A DNA stretch of 64,000 bases. Origin: SH-MAG3 sp036374995 (lineage in GTDB: Bacteria; Gemmatimonadota; Gemmatimonadetes; Longimicrobiales; RSA9). The stretch is taken from contig DASUSS010000077.1 in NCBI GenBank assembly GCA_036374995.1, positions 1 to 64,000 of the forward strand. Reading direction: 5' to 3'. A program made the position numbers and the translations under genes. A model generated the notes under the pieces. The model had not been told where the DNA came from and ran no database searches. It was given only the letters and a program-made list of their open reading frames with translations. Shown here in pieces: positions 33,234-40,921 of the stretch; the first letter of the stretch is position 1; each line of letters starts with the position of its first letter.

Positions 33234-33830
33234 CTAGCCCGGTGGCCGCCGCCCCGCACGGAACTCCGCATCCGCCGGCGGCACCATCTCGAGGAAGTCC
33301 ATGTAGCGCTGCCGCTTCTCCCGCTCGTGGCCCAGCCATTCGACGAAGCGCGAGGGCACCAGACCGCCGGAGGCCGACTGCTCCTTCGCCGCGCGGATCG
33401 CGAGGTGATTGACGTACTCGTTCTGCGGATGACCGGCGTGGCCGCGGACCCAGCGCCAGTCGATCTCGTGCTTCGCCGCGGCGCGGGCGAGGCCTCGCCA
33501 CAGCTCGACGTTCTCGATCGCGCCGCTCTTCCGCGTCCAGCCGCGCGCGGCCCAGCCGTGGATCCACTCGCGCATGCCGGTCACGAGGTACTGCGAGTCG
33601 GAGGTGAAGATGATGCGGCAGGGACGCTTCAGCGCGGCGAGCAGGTCGCGTGCACCGCGCAGCGCCATCCGGTTGTTGGTGGTGCCGGGCTCGGAAGCCC
33701 AGTAGTCGCGGCGCACGCAGGCGTCGTCGCGCCACAGCTCGACCAGGCCGCCGGCGCCGCCGGGCGAGTCGCGGTCGGTGAACTGATTCCCGAGGCAGGA
33801 CTCGTCCGCATGGATGTAGACCAGCTCCAT
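33234..33830 (-). CDS. rnhA: RNase HI-like protein with altered active site
   Basis: 198 aa. RNase H fold is clear: YIHADESCLGN, TTNNRMALRGARDLL, FTSDSQYLVTGMREWIHGW, ELWRGLA and WRWVRGHAGHPQNEY. RNase HI uses four carboxylates (D10, E48, D70, D134 in Escherichia coli). Here Asp9 and Asp78 are kept, but the E48 equivalent is Ala56 (codon at 33663-33665) and the D134 equivalent is Asn141 (33408-33410). Activity is therefore doubtful, or other residues substitute. A C-terminal tail of about 45 residues follows the fold. It is divergent from carA and converges with lipB. Confidence 0.88.
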   Translation of the reverse strand: MELVYIHADESCLGNQFTDRDSPGGAGGLVELWRDDACVRRDYWASEPGTTNNRMALRGARDLLAALKRPCRIIFTSDSQYLVTGMREWIHGWAARGWTRKSGAIENVELWRGLARAAAKHEIDWRWVRGHAGHPQNEYVNHLAIRAAKEQSASGGLVPSRFVEWLGHEREKRQRYMDFLEMVPPADAEFRAGRRPPG

Positions 33831-33873
33831 GGCGGGCCAAGGTCGCCGCGGAGCAGCGGGCGCGCAAGCTCGC

Positions 33874-33902
33874 TTGCCGCTCGGGACGTCGCCCTCTAAA
33901 TT
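33874..33902 (+). promoter_or_regulatory. Promoter of carA
   Basis: TTGCCG (33874-33879), a 17 bp spacer and TAAATT (33897-33902). It lies 37 nt before the GTG of carA. Confidence 0.65.
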
Positions 33903-33939
33903 CGCGCCCGTCTGTCAATTGCACAGCTCGCGAGGCCGC

Positions 33940-35058
33940 GTGTCGGAACCCGGATACCTGCTGCTCGAGGACGGTCGGAGCTTTGCCGGCGAGATGATCG
34001 GTGCGCCCGGCGAGACGCTGGGAGAGGCGGTGTTCAACACCTCGATGACCGGGTATCAGGAGGTGCTCACCGATCCGTCCTATGCCGGGCAGATCGTCGC
34101 CATGACCTACCCGCTCATCGGCAACTACGGCGTGACGCCGGAGGATGCGGAGTCGGTCGGCATCCAGGTGGCGGGCTTCATCGTGCGCGAGGCCTCGCGG
34201 ACGTTCAGCAACTGGCGCGCGCAGGGGTCGCTCCAGTCCTACCTCAGTCGGGCCGGCATCGTCGCGCTGCAGGGAGTCGACACGCGCGCGCTGACGCGCC
34301 ACCTGCGCAGTGCGGGCGCCATGCGCGCGGGGATGGCAGCGGCGAGCGTCGATCCGGACACGCTCATGGCGCGCATCCAGGCACACCCCCGCATGGAGGG
34401 GCTCGATCTCACCTGCGGTGTCTCGACCGAGAGCAGCTACGAGGTGGAGGCGATCGCCGAGCAGCGGTTCCGCGTGCTGGCCTACGACTTCGGCATCAAG
34501 CGGCACTCGCTCAAGCTCCTCGCGGAGCGCGGCTGCGCGATCACGACGCTGCCCGCGGCCACCACGGCGGCCGAGATCCTCGAGCACGACCTCGACGGCT
34601 TCTTCGTCTCGAACGGTCCGGGTGATCCCGAGGCCGTCGCTCACGCGCTCGAGGCGATCCGCGCACTGGCCGAGCGGAACGTGCCCGTCTTCGGCATCTG
34701 TCTCGGCCACCAGCTCATCGCCCGCGCCTTCGGCGGCACCACGTTCAAGCTGCTCTACGGCCACCGCGCGGGGAACCACCCCGTCCGCCGCATGAGCGAC
34801 GGCGCGGTGGAGATCACGGCCCAGAATCACGGCTTTGCCGTTCGTCGCGGCGCCACGCCCGATTCGGTCGACGGCGCACCCGCGCTGCGGGTGACGCACG
34901 TGAACCTGAACGACCAGACGATGGAGGGCCTGGAGCACCGGGATCTCCCCGTGTTCAGCGTGCAGTACCACCCGGAGGCGGCGCCCGGTCCCCACGATTC
35001 GCGCTATCTCTTTGACCGGTTTGCCGATGCAATGGCGGCCGGACGTCGAAATCCTTGA
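33940..35058 (+). CDS. carA: Carbamoyl-phosphate synthase small subunit (glutamine amidotransferase)
   Basis: 372 aa. Hydrolyses glutamine and delivers ammonia to CarB for arginine and pyrimidine synthesis. The N-terminal CPSase domain begins GYLLLEDGRSFAGE with FNTSMTGYQEVLTDPSY; the class I amidotransferase domain has SNGPGDPEA, the nucleophile in FGICLGHQL and His-Pro-Glu in YHPEAAPGP. The GTG at 33940 sits 4 nt after GAGG; the upstream frame to 33829 overlaps the promoter. carB is not adjacent within the window. Confidence 0.96.
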   Translation: MSEPGYLLLEDGRSFAGEMIGAPGETLGEAVFNTSMTGYQEVLTDPSYAGQIVAMTYPLIGNYGVTPEDAESVGIQVAGFIVREASRTFSNWRAQGSLQSYLSRAGIVALQGVDTRALTRHLRSAGAMRAGMAAASVDPDTLMARIQAHPRMEGLDLTCGVSTESSYEVEAIAEQRFRVLAYDFGIKRHSLKLLAERGCAITTLPAATTAAEILEHDLDGFFVSNGPGDPEAVAHALEAIRALAERNVPVFGICLGHQLIARAFGGTTFKLLYGHRAGNHPVRRMSDGAVEITAQNHGFAVRRGATPDSVDGAPALRVTHVNLNDQTMEGLEHRDLPVFSVQYHPEAAPGPHDSRYLFDRFADAMAAGRRNP

Positions 35059-35083
35059 CTTTCGGGACGGTCGCATCTAAGCT
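35055..35083 (+). promoter_or_regulatory. Promoter of sppA
   Basis: TTGACT (35055-35060), a 17 bp spacer and TAAGCT (35078-35083). The -35 hexamer overlaps the carA stop codon. Confidence 0.65.
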
Positions 35084-35131
35084 AGGTGCCCGTACCTTAA
35101 CGACATACAGGCTTTTCGCGGCGGTTATTGC

Positions 35132-36034
35132 GTGTCCCGGCGGTCGGTCGTCACAACCCTCGCCGTAACGGTCATCGCGTTCATGACGCTCGCGGGCGTC
35201 GTGCTCGCCGTCCTGTTCGCTGCGCGCGGCGGCACCGGCCTCTCGCTGGGCGGACGGATCGCAGTACTCGACATAGAGGGCGTGATTGATGACGATCAGC
35301 GGTTTCTCGAAGACCTGCGGCGGTTCCGCGAGGATGCCTCGGTCCGGGGCTACGTCGTCAACATCAACTCGCCCGGCGGTGTGGTCGCGCCGTCGCAGAG
35401 CATCTACGAGGAGTTGCGGCGGATCCGCGACGAGGATGATCTGCCCGTCGTCGCGTCGATCGGTGGCATCGGTGCCTCCGGTGGCTATTACATCGCGCTC
35501 GCTGCGGACTCGATCTTCGCGCTGCCCGGGTCCATTACGGGATCGATCGGCGTGATCATGGAGATTCCGGACGCGAGTGAGCTGATGGCGAAGGTGGGCG
35601 TTCGTGTCCAGACCGTGATGAGCGCGGAGCACAAGGATGTCGGCTCGCCGTTCCGGCCGCTGGCCGAGGGCGATCGGGCGATTCTCGATTCGCTCGTGCT
35701 CGATGTGTACGGCCAGTTCGTGGACGTCGTGATGACGGAGCGCGGGCTCGATCGGGCGGCCATGGACCAGGTCGCGGACGGCCGCATTCTCTCCGGACGA
35801 CAGGCGCTCGGCGAGCGGCTGGTCGACAGGCTGGGAAACCGTCGCGATGCGCTTGCAGCGGCCGGCCGCATGGCGGGGCTGGGCGACGAGCCGCGGATCG
35901 TGCGGCCGCCCGAGGATCGTGTGACGATCTGGGACGTGATCTTCGGCCGCAGCTCGGCCCGGGCGCTGGCGCAGGTGGTCAGGCCGCTGGACCCGGATCC
36001 GGGGCCGCGCGTCAAGTTCGTAGTGCCGTGGTGA
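35132..36034 (+). CDS. sppA: Signal peptide peptidase SppA (S49 family)
   Basis: 300 aa, the short single-domain form. One N-terminal membrane anchor (TLAVTVIAFMTLAGVVLAVLFAA) is followed by the S49 serine protease domain: IAVLDIEGVIDDD, VNINSPGGVVAPS, nucleophile Ser in GGIGASGGYYIALAAD, and GSPFRPLAEGDRAILDSLV. It degrades cleaved signal peptides in the membrane. GTG start 35132; transcription from the promoter at 35055. Confidence 0.93.
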   Translation: MSRRSVVTTLAVTVIAFMTLAGVVLAVLFAARGGTGLSLGGRIAVLDIEGVIDDDQRFLEDLRRFREDASVRGYVVNINSPGGVVAPSQSIYEELRRIRDEDDLPVVASIGGIGASGGYYIALAADSIFALPGSITGSIGVIMEIPDASELMAKVGVRVQTVMSAEHKDVGSPFRPLAEGDRAILDSLVLDVYGQFVDVVMTERGLDRAAMDQVADGRILSGRQALGERLVDRLGNRRDALAAAGRMAGLGDEPRIVRPPEDRVTIWDVIFGRSSARALAQVVRPLDPDPGPRVKFVVPW

Positions 36035-36123
36035 TCCGAACGCCTGGAGCGCCGGACCAGGCATCATTCAGCGGAAGTCCGGGAGTACCCCGGTCCGCAT
36101 TTACCCAAGGTTAGGGAGGAACC

Positions 36124-36426
36124 ATGACCAAAGCCGACCTCGTCGAGCAGGTGGCTGAGGCGATCGGCCCGGGCATTACCAAGAAGGACTGCGCCCTGGT
36201 CGTGGACGGGCTGCTGAACGCGATCAAGAACGCGATGGCCGATCACGAGCACATCGAGATCCGGGGCTTCGGCACGTTCAAGGTGCGTAAGCGTCGTTCG
36301 CGCATGGCCCGCAACCCGCGCACGGGGGACCCGGTCGAGGTGCCCGCCCGTGCCGTCCCGATCTTCAAGCCATCGAAGGACCTGCGCGTTCAGGTTTCCG
36401 ACGGGACCCACGTTCCCGCGCTCTGA
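36124..36426 (+). CDS. HU/IHF family DNA-binding protein
   Basis: 100 aa nucleoid protein. Seen: MTKADLVEQVAEAIGPGITKKD at the N-terminus and the DNA-binding arm IRGFGTFKVRKRRSRMARNPRTG with VPARAVPIFKPSKDLR. These are the conserved HU/IHF features; which of the two it is cannot be decided. Strong ribosome site AGGGAGG 6 nt before the ATG. A 10 bp hairpin follows its stop. Confidence 0.95.
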   Translation: MTKADLVEQVAEAIGPGITKKDCALVVDGLLNAIKNAMADHEHIEIRGFGTFKVRKRRSRMARNPRTGDPVEVPARAVPIFKPSKDLRVQVSDGTHVPAL

Positions 36427-36449
36427 GTTGATCCCACAGCCTCGGCGCG

Positions 36450-36473
36450 CCCCATCCGGGAGACCGGATGGGG
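36450..36473 (+). promoter_or_regulatory. Hairpin overlapping the start of the sigma factor gene
   Basis: Perfect 10 bp stem CCCCATCCGG / CCGGATGGGG (36450-36459 with 36464-36473) and loop GAGA. Not followed by a T-run. The ATG (36468-36470) lies in its 3' arm and the candidate ribosome site GGGAG in the 5' arm and loop, so it can hide the start from ribosomes. Alternatively it is a T-less end of the HU transcript. Confidence 0.6.
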
Positions 36474-37088
36474 TCCTGCCGATTTAACGCTTTGTCCGGA
36501 CACGGCATCGATACATCCGTACTCCGGCCGGTCGCCGCACAGCCCCCCACGCCGCAGGCGCGTGAGGAGGCGACGGTACTGGAGCGGGCGCGGGCCGGTG
36601 AGGCCGAGGCGCGCGACGAGCTGGTTCGTCGCTACCTCCCCGACGTGTACCGCACGGCGGCGCGCGTGCTCGGCGATCGCGACCTCGCGGAGGATGCCGC
36701 GCAGGACGCGATGGTGAATGCGCTGGCCGGGCTCGCGCGATTCCGTGGAGACTCCACGTTCCGCACCTGGTTGCTGCGGATCGCGATCAATGCGGCGCGG
36801 ACGGTGGGCCGTCGCAACGGGCGCCGCCGCGAAGTAGCGCTCTCGCTGGTCGAGAACCAGCCCGCGCGTCAGCCGGACCCGGCCCGTCAGGCGGAGCGGG
36901 CGAGCGATGCGGAGCTTCTGGATCGCGCGCTCTCCGAGCTGCCGACCAAGCAGCGGCTGGCGGTGGCACTGCGCGTACAGCAGGGCCTGAGCTATGGAGA
37001 GATCGCGGGCGCTCTGCAGTGCTCGGAAGGTGCGGCGCGCGTGAACTACCACCTCGGAGTGAAACGGCTGAGGGAGCTCTTGCGATGA
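36468..37088 (+). CDS. ECF-type RNA polymerase sigma factor
   Basis: 206 aa. Sigma region 2 is seen at about 35-105 (ELVRRYLPDVYRTAARVLGDRDLAEDAAQDAMVNAL, FRTWLLRIAINAAR) and region 4 at the C-terminus (LPTKQRLAVALRVQQGLSYGEIAGAL, ARVNYHLGVKRLREL), with only a short linker, as in ECF sigmas. ATG 36468 has GGGAG 5 nt upstream; TTG 36492 is an alternative start. Its stop overlaps the ATG of a zinc-finger anti-sigma gene, and a Spy-like periplasmic protein follows, making a typical envelope-stress module. Confidence 0.92.
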   Translation: MGSCRFNALSGHGIDTSVLRPVAAQPPTPQAREEATVLERARAGEAEARDELVRRYLPDVYRTAARVLGDRDLAEDAAQDAMVNALAGLARFRGDSTFRTWLLRIAINAARTVGRRNGRRREVALSLVENQPARQPDPARQAERASDAELLDRALSELPTKQRLAVALRVQQGLSYGEIAGALQCSEGAARVNYHLGVKRLRELLR

Positions 37089-37528
37089 ATCGCTACGACT
37101 GCGAGACGATCCGGGATCTGCTGCCTTCGCTCATCCGCGGAGAGATGCTGCCACACGAGGCGGTCCGCATCGAGCGGCATCTGGCGGACTGCCCGGCGTG
37201 CACGGCCGAGGCGGAGGTCGTGCGCGTGCTCCAGGCGACGCTGGCACCCGTGCCCGCGGGGCTGGAGACGCGAGTCCTCCAGGCCGTCCGCCACCGGTCC
37301 ACCCGCCGCCCCACTCCCGCCCGCCTCGCGCTCGCGGCGACCGTGGCGGCGGCAGTGCTCGGTGGTGCTCTCGTGCTCAACGCGCCCGACGGTGACGGGG
37401 CCGCGCAGACGGACGTGGAGGCCGTCGGCTGGGCAGCGGCAGACGATCCGCTGCTCCACGGCAGTTCCGCTCTCCAGGATCTCACGGTCGACGAGCTGGA
37501 GCATCTGCTCGAGGAGCTGGAGCGGTGA
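37085..37528 (+). CDS. Anti-sigma factor with zinc-finger (zf-HC2/ZAS) domain
   Basis: 147 aa. The cytosolic N-terminus has DCETIRDLLPSLIRGEMLPHEAVRIERHLADCPACTAE with the zinc motif H-x3-C-x2-C of anti-sigma ZAS domains. One transmembrane segment follows (LALAATVAAAVLGGALVL), then a short periplasmic part ending in an acidic helix (LTVDELEHLLEELER). It probably holds the preceding ECF sigma at the membrane until a signal arrives. ATG overlaps the sigma stop; its own stop overlaps the next gene (GTGA). Confidence 0.9.
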   Translation: MNRYDCETIRDLLPSLIRGEMLPHEAVRIERHLADCPACTAEAEVVRVLQATLAPVPAGLETRVLQAVRHRSTRRPTPARLALAATVAAAVLGGALVLNAPDGDGAAQTDVEAVGWAAADDPLLHGSSALQDLTVDELEHLLEELER

Positions 37529-38091
37529 GACGGGCACTGATCGCACTGATGGCCGCCGCCTGCATCGTGCCCGCGGCGGCGCACGCCCAGCAGACCGGGT
37601 CGGAGCAGGAGCGGCGGGCGCGGGAGCAGGCCCGCAGGGACTCGCTCGAGACGGAGATCGTGCACCGTTTCGTGCGTCGGCTGTCGCGCGACCTCGAGCT
37701 GAGCGACCAGCAGCGATCGCAGATCGAAGATGTCCTGCGCGAGAGCGGCAGGAACCGGCGCGAGCTGTCACGGGCATCCGGCGCGCTGCGAGGACAGATC
37801 TACCGCGCAACCAGGAACAGCTCCACACCCGATGCCGACTTCACGCGGCTGCTGAGCGAGTACGAGACGCTGCGCGGCCGGGAGCATGACCTGTGGCGCC
37901 GCGAGCAGCAGCAGCTCTCTGCCGTCCTCTCGCCGCGGCAGCGCGCCCAGTTCTTCATGGCATGGGCCCGCTTCCAGGACGAGATGCGCGAGATTATCGC
38001 CCGCCGGATGCGGGATCAGGACGGCTCGCGGGACCGGCGGCAGCGACGCGACTCCACGGAACGCCCGACCGGCACGCCGCCGCCCGCTTGA
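37525..38091 (+). CDS. Periplasmic Spy/CpxP-like (LTxxQ) protein
   Basis: 188 aa. A signal peptide (MRRALIALMAAACIVPAAAHAQ) precedes a highly charged helical protein with two LTxxQ-like motifs: LELSDQQRSQIEDVL and LSPRQRAQFFMAW. Spy and CpxP proteins are periplasmic chaperones or stress sensors. The C-terminus is Arg/Asp-rich and probably disordered. GTG start overlaps the anti-sigma stop, so the protein is co-made with the sigma/anti-sigma pair; it may be their sensor or an effector. Confidence 0.75.
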   Translation: MRRALIALMAAACIVPAAAHAQQTGSEQERRAREQARRDSLETEIVHRFVRRLSRDLELSDQQRSQIEDVLRESGRNRRELSRASGALRGQIYRATRNSSTPDADFTRLLSEYETLRGREHDLWRREQQQLSAVLSPRQRAQFFMAWARFQDEMREIIARRMRDQDGSRDRRQRRDSTERPTGTPPPA

Positions 38092-38116
38092 TGCGGTTCC
38101 GCACCGGGGCTAGCTT
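38088..38116 (+). promoter_or_regulatory. Promoter of the moaDEA operon
   Basis: TTGATG (38088-38093), a 17 bp spacer and TAGCTT (38111-38116). Only 6 nt separate the -10 from the moaD ATG, so the mRNA is likely leaderless. Confidence 0.7.
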
Positions 38117-38122
38117 CGCCTC

Positions 38123-38368
38123 ATGCGGATCCGCCTCCTCCTCTTTGCGCTCTACCGTGATATCACCGGTGTCGACGAACTCGACATCGAGGTCCGGGAC
38201 GGCAGCAGCGCAGCCGCAGCGCTCGATGATCTGCGCGCCGGCGATGTCCGTTTCCGCGCCATCCCGGAGCGTCCCGTCGTTGCCGTGAACCGTGAATACG
38301 CCACGCTCGACGTGCCGCTCCGCGATGGCGACGAGCTGGCGCTGCTTCCACCGGTTGCGGGAGGCTGA
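38123..38368 (+). CDS. moaD: Molybdopterin synthase sulfur-carrier subunit
   Basis: 81 aa ubiquitin-like protein. Begins MRIRLLLFALYRDITG and ends LLPPVAGG; the C-terminal Gly-Gly is the site of thiocarboxylate formation. With MoaE it converts cyclic pyranopterin monophosphate to molybdopterin. There is no ribosome site: the ATG is 6 nt from the -10 of its promoter. moaE starts 3 nt after its stop. Confidence 0.93.
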   Translation: MRIRLLLFALYRDITGVDELDIEVRDGSSAAAALDDLRAGDVRFRAIPERPVVAVNREYATLDVPLRDGDELALLPPVAGG

Positions 38369-38371
38369 GCG

Positions 38372-38803
38372 ATGAAGGCCTGGATCACCCGCGATGCCAT
38401 CGACCCGCAGGCGGTGCTCGCGCGCGTCGGCACGGCCGCCGATGGCGCCCTGATCCTCTTCCTCGGGACCGTCCGCGATCAGAACGAGGGCAGGGCCGTG
38501 CACGGCATGCACTACGATGCCTACGCCGACATGGCCGAAACGGTGCTGCGCGAGATCGCTGCCGAGGCGGCGCAGCGCGCGGGGAGCGACAGGATCGCCG
38601 TCGCCCATCGCATCGGCACACTCGCCATCGGCGAGGTGAGTGTCGCGATCGCGGTGAGCACGCCGCATCGCGCGGAGTCGTTCGACGCCGCGCGCTACAT
38701 CATCGAGCAGATCAAGCAGCGACTTCCCGTCTGGAAGCAGGAGCACTACACGGCCGGCGACTCGCGCTGGCTGGCGGGCAGTGTGCCTCCGCGGAGCGGC
38801 TGA
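38372..38803 (+). CDS. moaE: Molybdopterin synthase catalytic subunit
   Basis: 143 aa. Seen: GALILFLGTVRDQNEGRAV, LHYDAY-like MHYDAYADMAE, VAHRIGTLAIGEVSVAIAVSTPHRAESF and the active-site region RLPVWKQEHY with its Lys. It forms a tetramer with MoaD. ATG 38372 follows moaD by 3 nt; moaA starts immediately after its stop. Confidence 0.94.
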   Translation: MKAWITRDAIDPQAVLARVGTAADGALILFLGTVRDQNEGRAVHGMHYDAYADMAETVLREIAAEAAQRAGSDRIAVAHRIGTLAIGEVSVAIAVSTPHRAESFDAARYIIEQIKQRLPVWKQEHYTAGDSRWLAGSVPPRSG

Positions 38804-39856
38804 ATGGAGAAGCGGCTGCTGGAGGAGGCGGCGGCGCGCCGGCGCGAGCTGGTGACGCTCGATAGTGGCGCCGGCATGCACGACGCATTCGGCCGGCGCA
38901 TCGAGTACCTGCGCGTGTCCGTCACCGACAAGTGCAACCTGCGCTGCGTCTACTGCATGCCCGCCGAGGGTCTGCCCTGGCTCGGCCGCTCGGAGCTGCT
39001 GTCCTACGAGGAGATCGCCCGCGTCGTGAGCGATATGGCCGCGCTCGGACTGCGCCGCGTTCGCATCACCGGCGGAGAGCCGCTCGTGCGCAAGGACCTG
39101 CCGCGCCTCGTCGAGATGCTGCGTGCGATCGATGCTATCGATGACATCGCGCTGTCCACCAATGCCGTACTGCTGAAGCAGCAGGCGCGCGCGCTGCGCG
39201 ACGCCGGCGTCGACCGGGTGAACGTGTCGCTGGATTCACTGCGACCCGAGCGCATCGATGCGATCGCACGGCGACCCGGCTCGCACACCGCGATCCTGGC
39301 CGGTCTCGACGCCGCCGAGGATGCCGGCTTCGCACCGATCAAGGTGAACACGGTGATCATGCGCGGCCGCAACGACGATGAGCTCGAGGCGTTCGCGCGC
39401 ATCACGCTCGAGCGGCCGTGGCACGTCCGCTTCATCGAGGTCATGCCCGTCGCCGACAACACGGACATCAGTGCCGCCGAGTTCGTGTCGGCACTCGAGA
39501 TGCTCGACCGCCTGCGCTGCATCGGCCAGCTGCGACCCGTCACGGGTCCGCGCGGCAACGGGCCGGCGACCTACTTCCAGTTCGACGGCGCTGCCGGCAC
39601 GGTCGGCGTGATCACGCCCATGAGCCACAACTACTGCGACCGCTGCAACCGGATGCGGCTCACGGCGGACGGACGCCTGCGGCCGTGCCTGTTCGGCGAC
39701 ATCGAGACCGACCTGCGCACGCCGCTCCGCGCCGGCGAGCCGCTCGAGCCGCACATCCTTCACACGCTCCGCATCAAGCCCGAGCGTCATCACCTCGTAC
39801 AGGGTAGCGCTGCCGGGTCCGGCGGTCTGCGCGCGCTCTCGCAGGTCGGCGGCTGA
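38804..39856 (+). CDS. moaA: GTP 3',8-cyclase (molybdenum cofactor biosynthesis)
   Basis: 350 aa radical SAM enzyme starting molybdopterin synthesis from GTP. Seen: radical SAM cluster DKCNLRCVYCMP, ITGGEPLVR, LSTNAVLL, and the second 4Fe-4S motif NYCDRCNRMRLTADGRLRPCLF. The conserved C-terminal Gly-Gly is present (QVGG), needed for activity. About 20 extra N-terminal residues precede the usual start. moaB/moaC and molybdoenzyme genes are not in the window. Confidence 0.95.
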   Translation: MEKRLLEEAAARRRELVTLDSGAGMHDAFGRRIEYLRVSVTDKCNLRCVYCMPAEGLPWLGRSELLSYEEIARVVSDMAALGLRRVRITGGEPLVRKDLPRLVEMLRAIDAIDDIALSTNAVLLKQQARALRDAGVDRVNVSLDSLRPERIDAIARRPGSHTAILAGLDAAEDAGFAPIKVNTVIMRGRNDDELEAFARITLERPWHVRFIEVMPVADNTDISAAEFVSALEMLDRLRCIGQLRPVTGPRGNGPATYFQFDGAAGTVGVITPMSHNYCDRCNRMRLTADGRLRPCLFGDIETDLRTPLRAGEPLEPHILHTLRIKPERHHLVQGSAAGSGGLRALSQVGG

Positions 39857-39906
39857 CCGCTCCGAATCCCGCCAGAAACGTCGCTTTTTCCCAGCCGCAC
39901 ATCGCG

Positions 39907-39935
39907 TTGACAGTGCCGGAACGCCCGCCTACCTT
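39907..39935 (+). promoter_or_regulatory. Promoter of the mdh-sdhCAB operon
   Basis: TTGACA (39907-39912), a 17 bp spacer and TACCTT (39930-39935), the same hexamer pair style as before yicC. Confidence 0.7.
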
Positions 39936-39971
39936 GCGTCGGCTGTCGCTAACTATCCACGGGATCGAGTC

Positions 39972-40898
39972 ATGGTGAACAGGATAACGGTCGTCGGGGC
40001 GGGCAATGTCGGCGCGACGGCCGCGCAGGGTCTCGCGCGCCGGGAGCTCGCGCGCGAAGTCGTCATGATCGACATCATGGACGGCATACCGCAGGGGAAG
40101 GGACTCGATCAGTGGGAGTCCGCACCGATCGAGGGGTGGGATGCACGCGTGCGCGGCACCAACGACTATGCCGACACCGCCGCTTCCGATCTCGTCGTCG
40201 TGACCGCGGGTATTGCACGCAAGCCGGGCATGAGCCGTGAGGACCTGCTGAACACGAACGCCGGCATCGTGCGCGAGGTGTCGGAGCACATCAGGCGTTC
40301 GTCGCCCGACGCGATCGTCATCATGGTGTCGAACCCGCTCGACGTGATGGCGCACGTCTGCATGAAGACGACTGGCTTCCCGCGCGAGCGCGTCATCGGC
40401 ATGGCCGGTGTGCTCGATACCGCGCGCTACCGCTCGTTCATCGCACTCGAGCTCGACGTCAGCGTGGAGGACATTCAGGCGCTCGTGCTCGGCGGTCACG
40501 GCGACACCATGGTGCCGCTCGCGTCCTACACCACCGTGAGCGGCATACCGCTCGCGCAGCTGCTGCCGCAGGACCGCATCGATGCGCTCGTCGACCGCGC
40601 TCGCACGGGTGGCGCCGAGATCGTCGGACTGCTCAAGACCGGCAGCGCCTACTATGCGCCCGCCGCCGCCGTGGTCCAGATGGCCGAGGCGATCGTCCGC
40701 GACAGGAAGCGCATCCTGCCGTGCTCCGCCTGGCTGCAGGGCGAGTACGGGCTGAAGGACCTGTTCCTCGGCGTGCCGTGCAAGCTCGGCCGCAAGGGTC
40801 TGGAGGCCGTGATCGAGGTGGAGCTCACGTCCGAGGAGCGGGCGGCGCTGGGCAGGTCCGCGGAAGCCGTCCGCGAGACCATGGCGCTGCTCGGCTGA
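39972..40898 (+). CDS. mdh: Malate dehydrogenase
   Basis: 308 aa, of the lactate-dehydrogenase-like bacterial type. Seen: NAD-binding VVGAGNVGATAA, substrate-loop region TAGIARKPGMSREDLL, VSNPLDVMAH, catalytic His in LGGHGDTMVPL and LPCSAWLQGEYGL. Oxidises malate to oxaloacetate, the co-substrate of the citrate synthase encoded at 8302. The sdh genes follow after a 23 bp gap, so three TCA enzymes share one transcript. Confidence 0.96.
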   Translation: MVNRITVVGAGNVGATAAQGLARRELAREVVMIDIMDGIPQGKGLDQWESAPIEGWDARVRGTNDYADTAASDLVVVTAGIARKPGMSREDLLNTNAGIVREVSEHIRRSSPDAIVIMVSNPLDVMAHVCMKTTGFPRERVIGMAGVLDTARYRSFIALELDVSVEDIQALVLGGHGDTMVPLASYTTVSGIPLAQLLPQDRIDALVDRARTGGAEIVGLLKTGSAYYAPAAAVVQMAEAIVRDRKRILPCSAWLQGEYGLKDLFLGVPCKLGRKGLEAVIEVELTSEERAALGRSAEAVRETMALLG

Positions 40899-40921
40899 CG
40901 ACCGCGACGGACGGAGCCATC

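Noticed and set aside
33940..36034. Complete carAB operon
   Set aside because: Only carA is present; the following gene is sppA with its own promoter, and no CarB-like sequence is visible in the window.
36450..36473. Hairpin after the HU gene as an intrinsic terminator
   Set aside because: No T-run follows and the sigma start codon lies within the stem, so it is listed as a possible translation-control structure.
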